52,835 nt of DNA from Planctomycetota bacterium. GTDB taxonomy: Bacteria; Planctomycetota; J058. Positions 1 to 7,867 of this stretch are shown here, in pieces (positions within the stretch are counted from its first letter, which is position 1; each line of letters opens with the position of its first letter). The DNA lies in the NCBI GenBank assembly GCA_019636275.1, contig JAHBXY010000050.1, forward strand, positions 1 to 52,835, given 5' to 3'. Made by a program: the position numbers and the translations under genes. A model generated the notes under the pieces. That model saw nothing but the letters and a program-made list of their open reading frames with translations. It did not search any database and was not told the origin of the DNA.

Positions 1-1
1 G

Positions 2-1468
2 CTCGAGCAGCGCGTGGCGGCGCTCACCGGCGCCCCCGACGGCGACGCGCTCCCGCCGGGCGACGCGCCGGCCGCGCGCGCGGTGCTGGCGCTCCTGCAG
101 GAGGCGCAGGAGGAGGGCCGGGCGCGCGAGGCCCGCCTCGAGGCCCAGCTCGGGCAGGTGCTCGCGGCGACGCGCGACCTCCACGGGGTGCTGGTCGAGG
201 AGCGGCGCCGGCGGGTGCAGGGCGAGCACGTCCTGCGCGCGGCGCTCGCGCGCCTGGTCGTCCTCGAGCAGCGCGAGCCGCTCACGCGGCTGCCGGCCGT
301 GGTCACCAGCGCGGCGGCCGGCGGCGCCGACGTGGGCCCGCTGCTCGACGCCCTGCGGGAGGAGGCGCGGCGCCGCGACGAGGGGCTCGAGGGGCGGATC
401 CAGCGCCTGAGCCTGGCCACGCGCGCCGCGCTCGAGCGCATGGCCGAGATCCTCGACCGCGCGCTCGTGGCCGGCCTCTTCGACCGCGACCTGCCGCGGC
501 TGGCCCCCGAGGTCTTCGCCCGCGCCCTGGGCGAGGCGCCGGCAGGCGGCTGGCCGGCGGGCCTCGCGCGGCTGGACGAGGTCGCCGACGACGACCTCGT
601 CGATGAAGAAGACGACGACGACGACGACGACCCGCCCGAGCCCGACGACGACCCGCCTCACGACGCCGCTGCTCCGCCCCACGACGCGCCGCCCGGCGCG
701 GGGGGCGGTGAGGAGTGGGACGCGGGCGGAGCGGACGAGGCGGGCTTCCTCGACCAGGTCGTCGACGCCGACGACGCCGACGCGCCGGCCACCGCGGAGG
801 AGCTCGACCACTGGTTCCACCCCGGGAGGCCGGGGCAGAGCGAGGCCGAGCGGGAGGCGGAGCAGCTCGCCGCGTTCGGCTTCACGCCGCCGCCGGCCGC
901 TCCTGTCGACTCGGACCGGATCGACGCGGACCGGTTCGACGCGCTCGAGGCCGACCAGGTGGAGGCCCTGCAGGTCGCGGCCCTCCAGCGCGCGCCGGCC
1001 GAGGGCGAGGGCGAGCTCGAGGGGCTGGCCCCCGACCAGGCGCAGGCGCTCTCGGGCGAGCTCGAGGCCGAGCGGCAGCGGCTCGAGGAGCGCGTCCGCG
1101 AGGCGGAGCGGGCGCTGGAGTCCGAGGTGTGGCGCGGCCTGGCCACGCACCGGGAGCTGGTCAGCACGCGCCAGCGGCTCGAGGAGCTCGAGGCCCGGCT
1201 GGCGACCCCGGCCGCGGAGGAGCCCGCGCCCACGCTGGGCGGGCTCGAGCCGATCCCGGAGCTGGCGGCGCTCGAGGGCCGGCCCGACGACGAGCGCGCC
1301 GCCGTCCTGTCGCTCGACGTGGACGACCGCGACTCCTGGGTCCACTGGCTCCTGCTCGAGAACGACCCCACGTTCCGGGGGCGGCGCGCGCGCGAGGTCG
1401 AGCGCTGCGCCGAGGCCGTGCGGGCCGCGGGCGACGACGAGCTGCTCCACTGGCTCGAGGCCGACTGA
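2..1468 (+). CDS. Acidic coiled-coil protein, 5' end outside window
   Basis: I do not recognise a family. The frame is open to the window edge, so the true start probably lies upstream; the first in-window start codon is GTG at 14. The visible ~489 residues alternate Ala/Arg/Glu-rich helical stretches likely to form coiled coil (around residues 25-85, 105-150 and 340-400) with a very acidic disordered linker around residues 190-225 that contains a run of seven Asp. The C-terminal ~70 residues are a short folded-looking segment (WVHWLLLENDPTFRGRRARE). There is no signal peptide or membrane segment in the visible part. The downstream hydroxylase gene starts 22 nt later, so they may be co-transcribed. 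A scaffold or cytoskeletal role is possible but is only a guess. Confidence 0.7.
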   Translation, partial: LEQRVAALTGAPDGDALPPGDAPAARAVLALLQEAQEEGRAREARLEAQLGQVLAATRDLHGVLVEERRRRVQGEHVLRAALARLVVLEQREPLTRLPAVVTSAAAGGADVGPLLDALREEARRRDEGLEGRIQRLSLATRAALERMAEILDRALVAGLFDRDLPRLAPEVFARALGEAPAGGWPAGLARLDEVADDDLVDEEDDDDDDDPPEPDDDPPHDAAAPPHDAPPGAGGGEEWDAGGADEAGFLDQVVDADDADAPATAEELDHWFHPGRPGQSEAEREAEQLAAFGFTPPPAAPVDSDRIDADRFDALEADQVEALQVAALQRAPAEGEGELEGLAPDQAQALSGELEAERQRLEERVREAERALESEVWRGLATHRELVSTRQRLEELEARLATPAAEEPAPTLGGLEPIPELAALEGRPDDERAAVLSLDVDDRDSWVHWLLLENDPTFRGRRAREVERCAEAVRAAGDDELLHWLEAD

Positions 1469-1490
1469 CCCGGCTTGGTCGTAGGAGCCC

Positions 1491-2765
1491 GTGCACAACC
1501 TCCTCCTCCTGGCGCTGCCGCTCTTCTTCGGGCTGATCGCGCTCGAGGTCCTCGTCGGCCGGCGCCAGGGGCGCCGGATCTACGACTTCGACGAGACGAT
1601 CACGAACCTGAGCTGCGGCCTGGGCCAGCAGGTCGTCGACATCGGCCTCAAGGTCGTCATCTTCTTCCTCTACGAGCGCATCCACGCGAACGTCGCCCTT
1701 GCGCCGCTGCCGACGACCTGGTGGTCGGTCCTCGCGCTGCTGGTCCTGGTCGACTTCACCGGCTACTGGTTCCACCGCGCCTCGCACCGCACGGCGCTCC
1801 TGTGGGCGATCCACGCCGTGCACCACCAGCCGCGGCACTTCAACTACTCCGTCGGGCTGCGGCTCCCGTGGCTGCAGCGCCTGACGAGCTTCTTCATCTA
1901 CCTGCCGCCGGCGCTGCTCGGCTTCTCCTCGACCACCTACCTGGTGGTGGTCTCGCTGCACGCGGTGGCGCAGATCTGGACCCACACGCAGCTCGTGCGC
2001 GGCGACCTGCCCTGGCTCTCCTGGCTCCTGGTCACGCCGTCGCACCACCGGGTCCACCACGGGCGCAACGCCGCCTACATCGACACGAACTACGGCGCGC
2101 TCCTGAGCGTTTGGGACCGCCTGTTCGGCACGTTCGCGCGGGAGGTCGAGCCCGTCGAGTTCGGCGTGACCACGGGCCACCCGGGCTACGACCCCTTGCG
2201 CGTGAACCTCGCCGGCCTGGCCGAGGTCCTCCGCGCCGCGGTGCGCGCGCCGACCTGGCGCGACCGGCTGCGCCTGCCGCTGGCCCCGCCCGGCTGGCGG
2301 CCGCCGGGCGCGCCGCCGCCGCCCCCGGCCAGCGACGAGCCGCCTGCGCCGCCGGCGACGGAGCCGCCGGACGTGCGCGGGCTGCGCCTCTACGTCCTCG
2401 TGCGCTACGTGTTCATCGCCTTCTTCGGCGTGCTGCTGCTCGTCCACTGCGAGCGCCTGACCCCGGCGCAGCTCCTCGTCGGCGGCGGCTTCCTCCTCTA
2501 CTCGCTGGTCACGGTCGGGCTCATCCTCGAGCGCCGCCCCGGGGCCACCTGGCGCGAGATGCTCCGCATCGCGCTGTTCGTCGTCGCCATCGGCCTCATG
2601 CCCGACCCGGACATCCCCGGCTGGCCGCTCATGGAGCTGTCGATCCACGCCGTGTCGCTCTTCTCGCTCGGCTGCGTGGTCGCCTACCGCTGGGTGCTCT
2701 CCCCCCGCTGGCAAGCCGCCGCGGCCGCGCGGCGGGCCGACGGGGGCTCCGCCAGCGCGGTCTGA
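1491..2765 (+). CDS. Sterol desaturase/fatty acid hydroxylase superfamily membrane protein, alkylglycerol monooxygenase-like
   Basis: This 424-aa integral membrane di-iron oxygenase has the full histidine signature of the superfamily: HRASH at 95-99, HAVHH at 108-112 and HHRVHH at 185-190, with a further His in WTHT near 165. Such enzymes use O2 and an electron donor to hydroxylate or desaturate lipids. After the catalytic domain comes a Pro-rich linker (about 260-290) and then a second membrane module (about 300-410) with several helices. That two-part layout and the length recall alkylglycerol monooxygenase (TMEM195, ether-lipid cleavage) more than plain sterol desaturases. The GTG start follows a GGAG ribosome site at good spacing. 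The substrate cannot be read from sequence. Confidence 0.85.
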   Translation: MHNLLLLALPLFFGLIALEVLVGRRQGRRIYDFDETITNLSCGLGQQVVDIGLKVVIFFLYERIHANVALAPLPTTWWSVLALLVLVDFTGYWFHRASHRTALLWAIHAVHHQPRHFNYSVGLRLPWLQRLTSFFIYLPPALLGFSSTTYLVVVSLHAVAQIWTHTQLVRGDLPWLSWLLVTPSHHRVHHGRNAAYIDTNYGALLSVWDRLFGTFAREVEPVEFGVTTGHPGYDPLRVNLAGLAEVLRAAVRAPTWRDRLRLPLAPPGWRPPGAPPPPPASDEPPAPPATEPPDVRGLRLYVLVRYVFIAFFGVLLLVHCERLTPAQLLVGGGFLLYSLVTVGLILERRPGATWREMLRIALFVVAIGLMPDPDIPGWPLMELSIHAVSLFSLGCVVAYRWVLSPRWQAAAAARRADGGSASAV

Positions 2766-2877
2766 CCGCCGCTTCGACCGGGAGCCACGCGCGCCCCGCC
2801 GGGTCGGCGCTGGCTCGCGGCCGCCACCCCTCCCGGGCGGTCCGCCCCGGCACGGCGGCTGCTCGGGCCGCCTGACC

Positions 2878-3687
2878 GTGACGGCGCGCGCGGTCGAGGG
2901 TGACGGGGAGGAGCACGCCGAGCTCGAGCGGGGCCGCGCCGAGCTGGTCACGCGGGTCGAGCGCGCCCTCGAGTGGCCCATGCTGGTCCTCGGCCTGGCG
3001 TGGGTCGCGCTCATCGCCTTCGAGCTGGGACGCGGGCTGGGCCCCGCGGAGCTGCTGCTCTTCCGGGTGATCTGGGGCCTGTTCATCGCCGAGTTCCTCC
3101 TGCGCCTGCTCCTGGCGCCGCGTCGGATCGACTACCTGCGCCGGCAGTGGCTCACCGGGCTGTCGCTCGTGATCCCCGCGATCCGCATCGGCCGGGCGTT
3201 CTTCCTCCTCCGCGCCCTGCGCTCGGTCCGCGTCACCCGCGCCGTCCGCCTGGCCCAGATCGTCACGGCCACGAACCGCGGCACGCGCGCCCTCGGCCGC
3301 ACGATGCAGCGCCGCGGCCTCAAGTACGTGCTCACGGCCACGGCGCTGGTCACGCTCCTGGGCGCGGCCGGCATGCTCGCCTTCGAGGGCGAGGCGGCGG
3401 ACGGCGCCTTCCACACCTACGGCGAGGCGCTCTGGTACACGGCCATGCTGATCACCACGATCGCCTCCGAGCGGTGGCCCCAGACCGTCGCCGGGCGGCT
3501 CCTCTCCTTCCTGCTCTCGGTCTACGCGATGGCCATCCTCGGCTACATCGCCGCGGCCCTCGCCTCCCACTTCGTCGGCCACGACGCCGAGGACGCGGAG
3601 CGCAAGGAGCTGGTCGAGCTCGGCGCGCAGGTGGCGGCGCTGCGGGAGGAGGTCCGCGCCCTGTCGCGCGGGCCGAGCCCGGGCTGA
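2878..3687 (+). CDS. Voltage-gated-like cation channel subunit with atypical selectivity filter
   Basis: This 269-aa protein has the six-helix layout of voltage-gated channels: S1 about 33-51, S2 about 56-79, S3 about 90-102, an S4-like helix with Arg every third or fourth residue (about 103-127), S5 about 150-170, a pore loop (about 185-200) and S6 about 208-232. It ends in a short coiled coil (about 240-262), which suggests tetramer assembly. In the pore, where potassium channels have TVGYG followed by P-x-T-x-x-G-R, this protein reads TTIASERWPQTVAGR. The frame around the filter is therefore conserved but the canonical GYG is missing, so ion selectivity cannot be assumed. The GTG start is 112 nt after the hydroxylase gene. 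Confidence 0.82.
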   Translation: MTARAVEGDGEEHAELERGRAELVTRVERALEWPMLVLGLAWVALIAFELGRGLGPAELLLFRVIWGLFIAEFLLRLLLAPRRIDYLRRQWLTGLSLVIPAIRIGRAFFLLRALRSVRVTRAVRLAQIVTATNRGTRALGRTMQRRGLKYVLTATALVTLLGAAGMLAFEGEAADGAFHTYGEALWYTAMLITTIASERWPQTVAGRLLSFLLSVYAMAILGYIAAALASHFVGHDAEDAERKELVELGAQVAALREEVRALSRGPSPG

Positions 3688-3740
3688 CGCGGTCGCGACA
3701 GCCCGCGACCCGCCCGCGGTCCGGGCGGCGGCGCCGGCTC

Positions 3741-4010
3741 GTGTGCGGATGCAAACCCGGCCCGCTCGATCCGGTTCGAGGGCTGAGACGTCGTGCTTGG
3801 CACGACGGGGCGAGGGGGGGCGCGCGCGGGTCGTCGGTGTGGCCCGCCTCCGCGAGCTCCGTCCCGCGGCTGCGGCGCTGCAGCCCAGGCGGACCCCTAC
3901 CGCTCGCGGCCGTCCGCAGCCGCGGGCCTCCCGCTCGCTCCGGCGGCCCCCCGGGGATCAGGGCGTCTGATACGACCCGCGCGCGCTCCCCCCGTCTGAA
4001 GACAGGCCCT
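3741..4010 (+). repeat. Dispersed repeat family A, copy 1 (long-loop form, both ends clipped)
   Basis: Fills most of the 364-bp gap between the channel and NADAR genes. It closely matches the reverse complement of copy 3 (39480-39840), including a perfect 8-bp hairpin with arms CGTCGTGC/GCACGACG at 3790-3808. The family's main stem is present: GCGCGCGGGTCGT near 3820-3834 pairs with ACGACCCGCGCGCGC at 3972-3986, but the loop is about 140 bp instead of the 15-16 nt of copies 2 and 4. The terminal inverted repeat is partly deleted on the left, and the segment beyond the right stem arm is shortened to the edge AAGACAGGCCCT. No credible gene lies inside. Confidence 0.8.
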
Positions 4011-4015
4011 AGACT
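4010..4015 (+). promoter_or_regulatory. Candidate -10 box TAGACT for the NADAR gene
   Basis: TAGACT lies directly at the right edge of repeat A1 and 36 nt before the NADAR GTG start. It matches the TAnnnT pattern seen before several other genes in the window. No good -35 hexamer is visible. Confidence 0.45.
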
Positions 4016-4051
4016 CGCCGGATTCCACGCCGTGGGACCGGAGGCGCCGCC

Positions 4052-4576
4052 GTGAGCACCGAGCCGAGCCGAGAAGACCTCGTCGAGACCGACGGCTTCG
4101 TCCTCTTCTGGCGGCCGCCGGCGGTCTTCAGCCAGTGGACGCCCTCGACGTTCACGGTGGACGGCGTGACCTACTCCTGCGCCGAGCAGTTCATGATGGC
4201 CGAGAAGGCGCGCCTGTTCGGCGACGAGGCCACGCGCGCGCGGATCCTGGCCACGGCGAGCCCGCGGGAGCACAAGCGGCTCGGCCGCCTCGTGGCCGGC
4301 TTCGTCGACGAGGTGTGGGAGCGCGAGCGGGTCGAGATCGTCGTCCGTGGCAACCTGGCGAAGTTCTCCCAGGACCCGGCCCTGCTCGAGGCGCTGCTGG
4401 CGACGGGCGACAAGGTCCTCGTCGAGGCCAGCCCCACGGACCGGGTCTGGGGCATCGGCCGCCGCCCCACCGACCCGGCGGCCTGCCAGCCGGAGCGCTG
4501 GCGCGGCCAGAACCTGCTCGGCAAGGCGCTGGAGCGTGTGCGCCACGCGCTGCGGGAGCGCGCCGCCGGGCGGTGA
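4052..4576 (+). CDS. NADAR/YbiA family protein (ADP-ribose-linked N-glycosidase fold)
   Basis: This 174-aa protein is a full-length NADAR-superfamily member. It shows the family landmarks: FSQWTPSTF near residue 26, the YSCAEQFMMAEKARLFGD helix, the central LVEASPTDRVWGIG segment and the terminal GQNLLGKALERVR. Family members act on ADP-ribose derivatives or riboflavin-pathway intermediates, and some remove ADP-ribose from guanine bases in DNA. The GTG start has a clear GGAGG ribosome site 9 nt upstream. The gene is convergent with the next one, with only a 16-nt gap. It stands alone here, without an obvious ADP-ribosyltransferase partner, so a toxin-antidote role is not supported locally. 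Confidence 0.9.
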   Translation: MSTEPSREDLVETDGFVLFWRPPAVFSQWTPSTFTVDGVTYSCAEQFMMAEKARLFGDEATRARILATASPREHKRLGRLVAGFVDEVWERERVEIVVRGNLAKFSQDPALLEALLATGDKVLVEASPTDRVWGIGRRPTDPAACQPERWRGQNLLGKALERVRHALRERAAGR

Positions 4577-4592
4577 GTGGCCGCGCGGAGCG

Positions 4593-6683
4593 CTACGCCG
4601 GCGCGGCGCCCTCGGCGGCCCCCCGCCGGGCCGTCAGCAGCGCGACGCCGGCGTAGGCGGCCGCGGCCAGGAGCACGAGGCCGCGCAGGCCGAGGCCCAT
4701 CGAGGCGTACTCGAGCACGCCCCCGACCACCGCGCCGAGCAGGTTCGAGCCCAGGGACGCCGCCGGGTCCGGCGAGCGGCGCAGCAGCATCGAGAACACG
4801 ACGCCCGCGAAGCCCACGGGGAGGGCGAAGACGAGCCCGCCCACGACGCCGCGGCCGAGCATGGAGAGGTTGTTCAGCACGCCGACGTCGAGCCACGCCA
4901 CCAGGGCGAGCGACGCGAAGAGCGGCACGAACCAGCGCCCGAGCGCCCTGGGCGGCCGGAGCGCGACGCCCACGTTGGCCAGCAGGACCACGGTCAGGAT
5001 CCCCCCGAAGACGCACGAGTTCACGATCCACGTCGAGCCGAAGAGCAGGCTCAGCGCGGTCACCATGCGCGCCTCGAGCAGCATGAAGCCGAGGCCGAGG
5101 AGGAACATGCGGGCGTCGAAGGTCGGGCCGCCGCGCGCCGGGCGGAACACGGCGCGCACGGCCACGGTCGCCGTCACGAGCAACACGCTGAGGACCGCCA
5201 GGTAGGCCCAGGGGACGCTCCCCGGGCTCAGGTAGAGGAACGGCCAGTCGTCGGTGGGGAGCGCCAGGGTGACCGGCGCCTCCGGCGTGTAGCTGACCGT
5301 CCCGACGCCGGGAGGCACGTCCTCCGGCTTCATTCCGCGCCCGGCGAAGAGCACCGTGCCGCCGTGCGCCGCATCGACGATCACCGGCTCGAGGCCGGTC
5401 GCCTCGCGCACGACGCCGCGCAGGCGCTCCCGCAGCCAGGGCCGGGCCACCCAGAACGACAGCGCCAGCACCCCGTCGTCCCGGACGAGGCGCCAGGCCG
5501 CCCGCACGCCGTCGACCGTGTAGACGTAGTTGTCGAGGCGCAGCGACGACATGGCGGAGAACACCGAGTGGGAGTCGAGGAGCCCGTAGGCCACGACGTC
5601 GAAGCGCTCATCGCGGTGCTGCTCGAAGTAGGCCCGGGCGTCGGTGTTCACGGCGATGACGCGTGGGTCGGAGTACGGCTGCTCGGGATGCAGGCGCCGT
5701 CCGAACTCGAGGATCTTCGGGTCGATCTCGACGCTCACCACCTGCTGCAGCCCGACCCGCAGCGCCGCCATGACGTCGTTGCCCGTGCCCGCCCCCACGA
5801 TCAGCGCGCGCTCGCGTCGCTCGGCGACGCGGAAGGGCAGCTCGTAACCCACCCGCAGCCCGTGGCGCACGCTCTCGGGCCTGGAGCGGTCCAGCACCCC
5901 CGGGCTCAGGTTGAACATGGCCTGGTGGAAGTCGTGGTTCGCGCGGAGGATGAGGTCCCCCGCCTCGAGGCCGTCGCCGACCGGGTCGGTCACGAGGTCC
6001 AGGCGGTTGTAAGGGGAGAAGGTGGCGGCGCCGGTCCCCATGACCACCAGCGCGAGCCCCCCCGCGGCCGCGGCGAACGAGGTCACGCGCGGCGAGAGCC
6101 AGAGCATGGGCAGCATGCCCGCCGCGTACCAGGCGGCCGGGGGAAGCCCGCCGAGCGACAAGGCGCTCATGACCACGACGCCCACCAGCGACCCGCCGAG
6201 GTCCCAGCCGTAGGCGCGGAGCGGGGCCATGCGCCCGAACAGGTAGCCGACGGGCGCGGCGCAGGCCGTGAACACCGCGACGACCAACCAGAAGAGGAGG
6301 ACGACCGCCCCCGTGGCGAGGGCGAAGCCCGCCGCGCCCTCGCGGGCCTTCTCCATCCCCCACATGAACAGGCTGGGGTCGGGGAAGCTGAGCGTCGTCA
6401 GGCCGAGGGGGCCCGCGGAGGTCAGGACGAGCAGGAGGACGAGCAGCCACGGCAGCGCGAGGTGCACGAGCTGCGGGCGCCGCCGACCCAGCCCGACCCC
6501 GAGCCCCATGCCGAGGAACGAGGCGATCAGGATGATGTTCGGGAAGAACCCGAACAGGCGCACCTGGGCGCCGACCCAGCGGATCGTGGCGAGCTCGAGG
6601 ATGAGCAGCCCGCAGGTGGCAGCCCCGAGCCGGAGGGCGTCCGCGCGCTCAGCCGGGTCACCGGCGCTGGGAGGGTGGTCCAT
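4593..6683 (-). CDS. Polytopic membrane protein with spermidine-synthase-like domain
   Basis: This 696-aa protein combines many transmembrane helices with a Rossmann methyltransferase-type domain like that of polyamine aminopropyltransferases. N-terminal helices fill about residues 15-235. The soluble domain (about 240-490) has the nucleotide-binding loop VGAGTGNDVMAAL, the acidic VSVEID strand and a DVVAYGLLDSH segment where spermidine synthases have their catalytic Asp-containing motif. More helices follow to the C-terminus. Such fused proteins are common in environmental bacteria, and their substrate is generally unknown; the divergent catalytic segment argues against confident polyamine synthesis. 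The ATG start at 6683 has a TATACT box just upstream. Confidence 0.8.
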   Translation of the reverse strand: MDHPPSAGDPAERADALRLGAATCGLLILELATIRWVGAQVRLFGFFPNIILIASFLGMGLGVGLGRRRPQLVHLALPWLLVLLLVLTSAGPLGLTTLSFPDPSLFMWGMEKAREGAAGFALATGAVVLLFWLVVAVFTACAAPVGYLFGRMAPLRAYGWDLGGSLVGVVVMSALSLGGLPPAAWYAAGMLPMLWLSPRVTSFAAAAGGLALVVMGTGAATFSPYNRLDLVTDPVGDGLEAGDLILRANHDFHQAMFNLSPGVLDRSRPESVRHGLRVGYELPFRVAERRERALIVGAGTGNDVMAALRVGLQQVVSVEIDPKILEFGRRLHPEQPYSDPRVIAVNTDARAYFEQHRDERFDVVAYGLLDSHSVFSAMSSLRLDNYVYTVDGVRAAWRLVRDDGVLALSFWVARPWLRERLRGVVREATGLEPVIVDAAHGGTVLFAGRGMKPEDVPPGVGTVSYTPEAPVTLALPTDDWPFLYLSPGSVPWAYLAVLSVLLVTATVAVRAVFRPARGGPTFDARMFLLGLGFMLLEARMVTALSLLFGSTWIVNSCVFGGILTVVLLANVGVALRPPRALGRWFVPLFASLALVAWLDVGVLNNLSMLGRGVVGGLVFALPVGFAGVVFSMLLRRSPDPAASLGSNLLGAVVGGVLEYASMGLGLRGLVLLAAAAYAGVALLTARRGAAEGAAPA

Positions 6684-6692
6684 GCGGCGCAG

Positions 6693-6698
6693 AGTATA
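6693..6698 (-). promoter_or_regulatory. Candidate -10 box TATACT
   Basis: Read on the minus strand, TATACT lies 9 nt before the ATG of the spermidine-synthase-like gene. That distance leaves almost no 5' leader, so transcription may begin at or next to the start codon. Confidence 0.5.
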
Positions 6699-6847
6699 GA
6701 CACGCCGGGACCCGCGGAGGCGCGCGAGGGAGCCCGCGCGGCGCGGCGGCTCGCCACGGGGCTGGTCCAGGCGCCGTGCCGGCCCTGGCGCCCTGCGCGA
6801 CGGCGCGACGCCGCGTAGAACCGTCGCCGCCCCGGGGGAGGCGGCAG

Positions 6848-7867
6848 ATGAACACCCTCATCGTCGGCGTCGGCGCCCTGGGCGGGCTGGTCGCCGCGCG
6901 CCTGCGCGAGCGGCGCCGCGCCGTACCGCTGTCCGCTGGCCGCGGCGGCGGCGCGCCTCGAGGCGGCCGGCTCAGCGTGACCGGCGTCGGCGGCCCGGCG
7001 CGCGTGGACGCGCCGGCCGTCGCGGCGCTCGAGGCCTACGCGGCCGGCGACGCGTTCGAGCTGATCGTCCTGGCCACGAAGGCGCGCGACGCGCTCGAGG
7101 TCGGGCCGCGCCTGCCGCGCCTCCTGGCGCCCGGCGGCGCCCTCCTGCCGATCCAGAACGGGGGGGTGTCGCAGCTGCTCGCCGACCGGCTCGGCGAGGT
7201 CGTCCTCGGCGGGCTGTCGAACCTCGGCGCGACCCTCCTGGCGCCGGGCGAGGTCGAGCAGCGCAACGCGGGCCACCTCGTCGTGGGCGAGCTCACCGGC
7301 GGCGTCAGCCCGCGCGCCGAGCGGGTCGGGGCCTGGCTCGGCCGCGCGGTCGAGGTGCGGGTGACGCCGAACCTCGCCGGCGCGGTCTGGTCGAAGCTGC
7401 TCCTCAACTGCTCGGTGACGACGCTCGGGGCCGTCGCGGGGCGGACGATGCGCGAGTACCTGGCCGCCCCGGGCGGCCGCGCGCTCTTCGACCGGGCCTA
7501 CGACGAGGCGCTGGCCGTGGCCCTGGCCAGCGGCGCGCGCCCCGAGCGGATGCTCGTCGAGCCGGTCCCGCCGGCGCCGGGCCCGGCGCGCGAGGCGTGG
7601 CTGGACCAGGTCCTCGCCGCCTACGGCGACCTGAAGCCCTCGATGCTCCAGGACCTGGAGCGCGGCCGCGCGACCGAGGTCGACGTGGTCAACGGCCACG
7701 TCGTCGACGTCGGCCGCCGCCTCGGCGCGCCGACCCCGGTGAACGCCGCGATCGTCGAGGCCGTGCGCGCGCTCGAGCGGGGCGACCTCGCTCCCGGCCC
7801 GGCGCTCTTGCCCCGAGTGCTCGCGCGCGCCGGCGCCTGTGACGCGCGCGAGTCGTCGACCTTCTAG
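6848..7867 (+). CDS. panE: 2-dehydropantoate 2-reductase (ketopantoate reductase)
   Basis: This 339-aa cytosolic enzyme would reduce ketopantoate to pantoate with NADPH in pantothenate/CoA synthesis. It starts with the Rossmann motif GVGALGG, has the IQNGG segment, the catalytic-helix segment WSKLLLNCSVTTLGA (its Lys corresponds to the family's conserved active-site Lys) and the C-terminal TPVNAAIVEAVRALE signature. I chose the ATG at 6848 because it begins exactly at the nucleotide-binding strand and follows a GGGGGAGG ribosome site; the frame is open further upstream but that stretch looks non-coding. The last ~20 residues are an unrelated tail. Its stop overlaps the stop of the convergent patatin gene. 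No other pantothenate gene is nearby. Confidence 0.9.
   Translation: MNTLIVGVGALGGLVAARLRERRRAVPLSAGRGGGAPRGGRLSVTGVGGPARVDAPAVAALEAYAAGDAFELIVLATKARDALEVGPRLPRLLAPGGALLPIQNGGVSQLLADRLGEVVLGGLSNLGATLLAPGEVEQRNAGHLVVGELTGGVSPRAERVGAWLGRAVEVRVTPNLAGAVWSKLLLNCSVTTLGAVAGRTMREYLAAPGGRALFDRAYDEALAVALASGARPERMLVEPVPPAPGPAREAWLDQVLAAYGDLKPSMLQDLERGRATEVDVVNGHVVDVGRRLGAPTPVNAAIVEAVRALERGDLAPGPALLPRVLARAGACDARESSTF

Noticed and set aside
603..1484. Ser/Arg/Thr-rich ORF inside the first gene
   Set aside because: It is the +1 shadow of the acidic coiled-coil protein, with typical Arg/Ser/Thr bias of out-of-frame GC-rich DNA.
1161..3086. Long minus-strand ORF opposite the hydroxylase gene
   Set aside because: It is Arg/Gly/Glu-rich, lacks any domain and lies antisense to a clear enzyme. 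In such GC-rich DNA stop codons are rare, so long shadow frames are expected everywhere.
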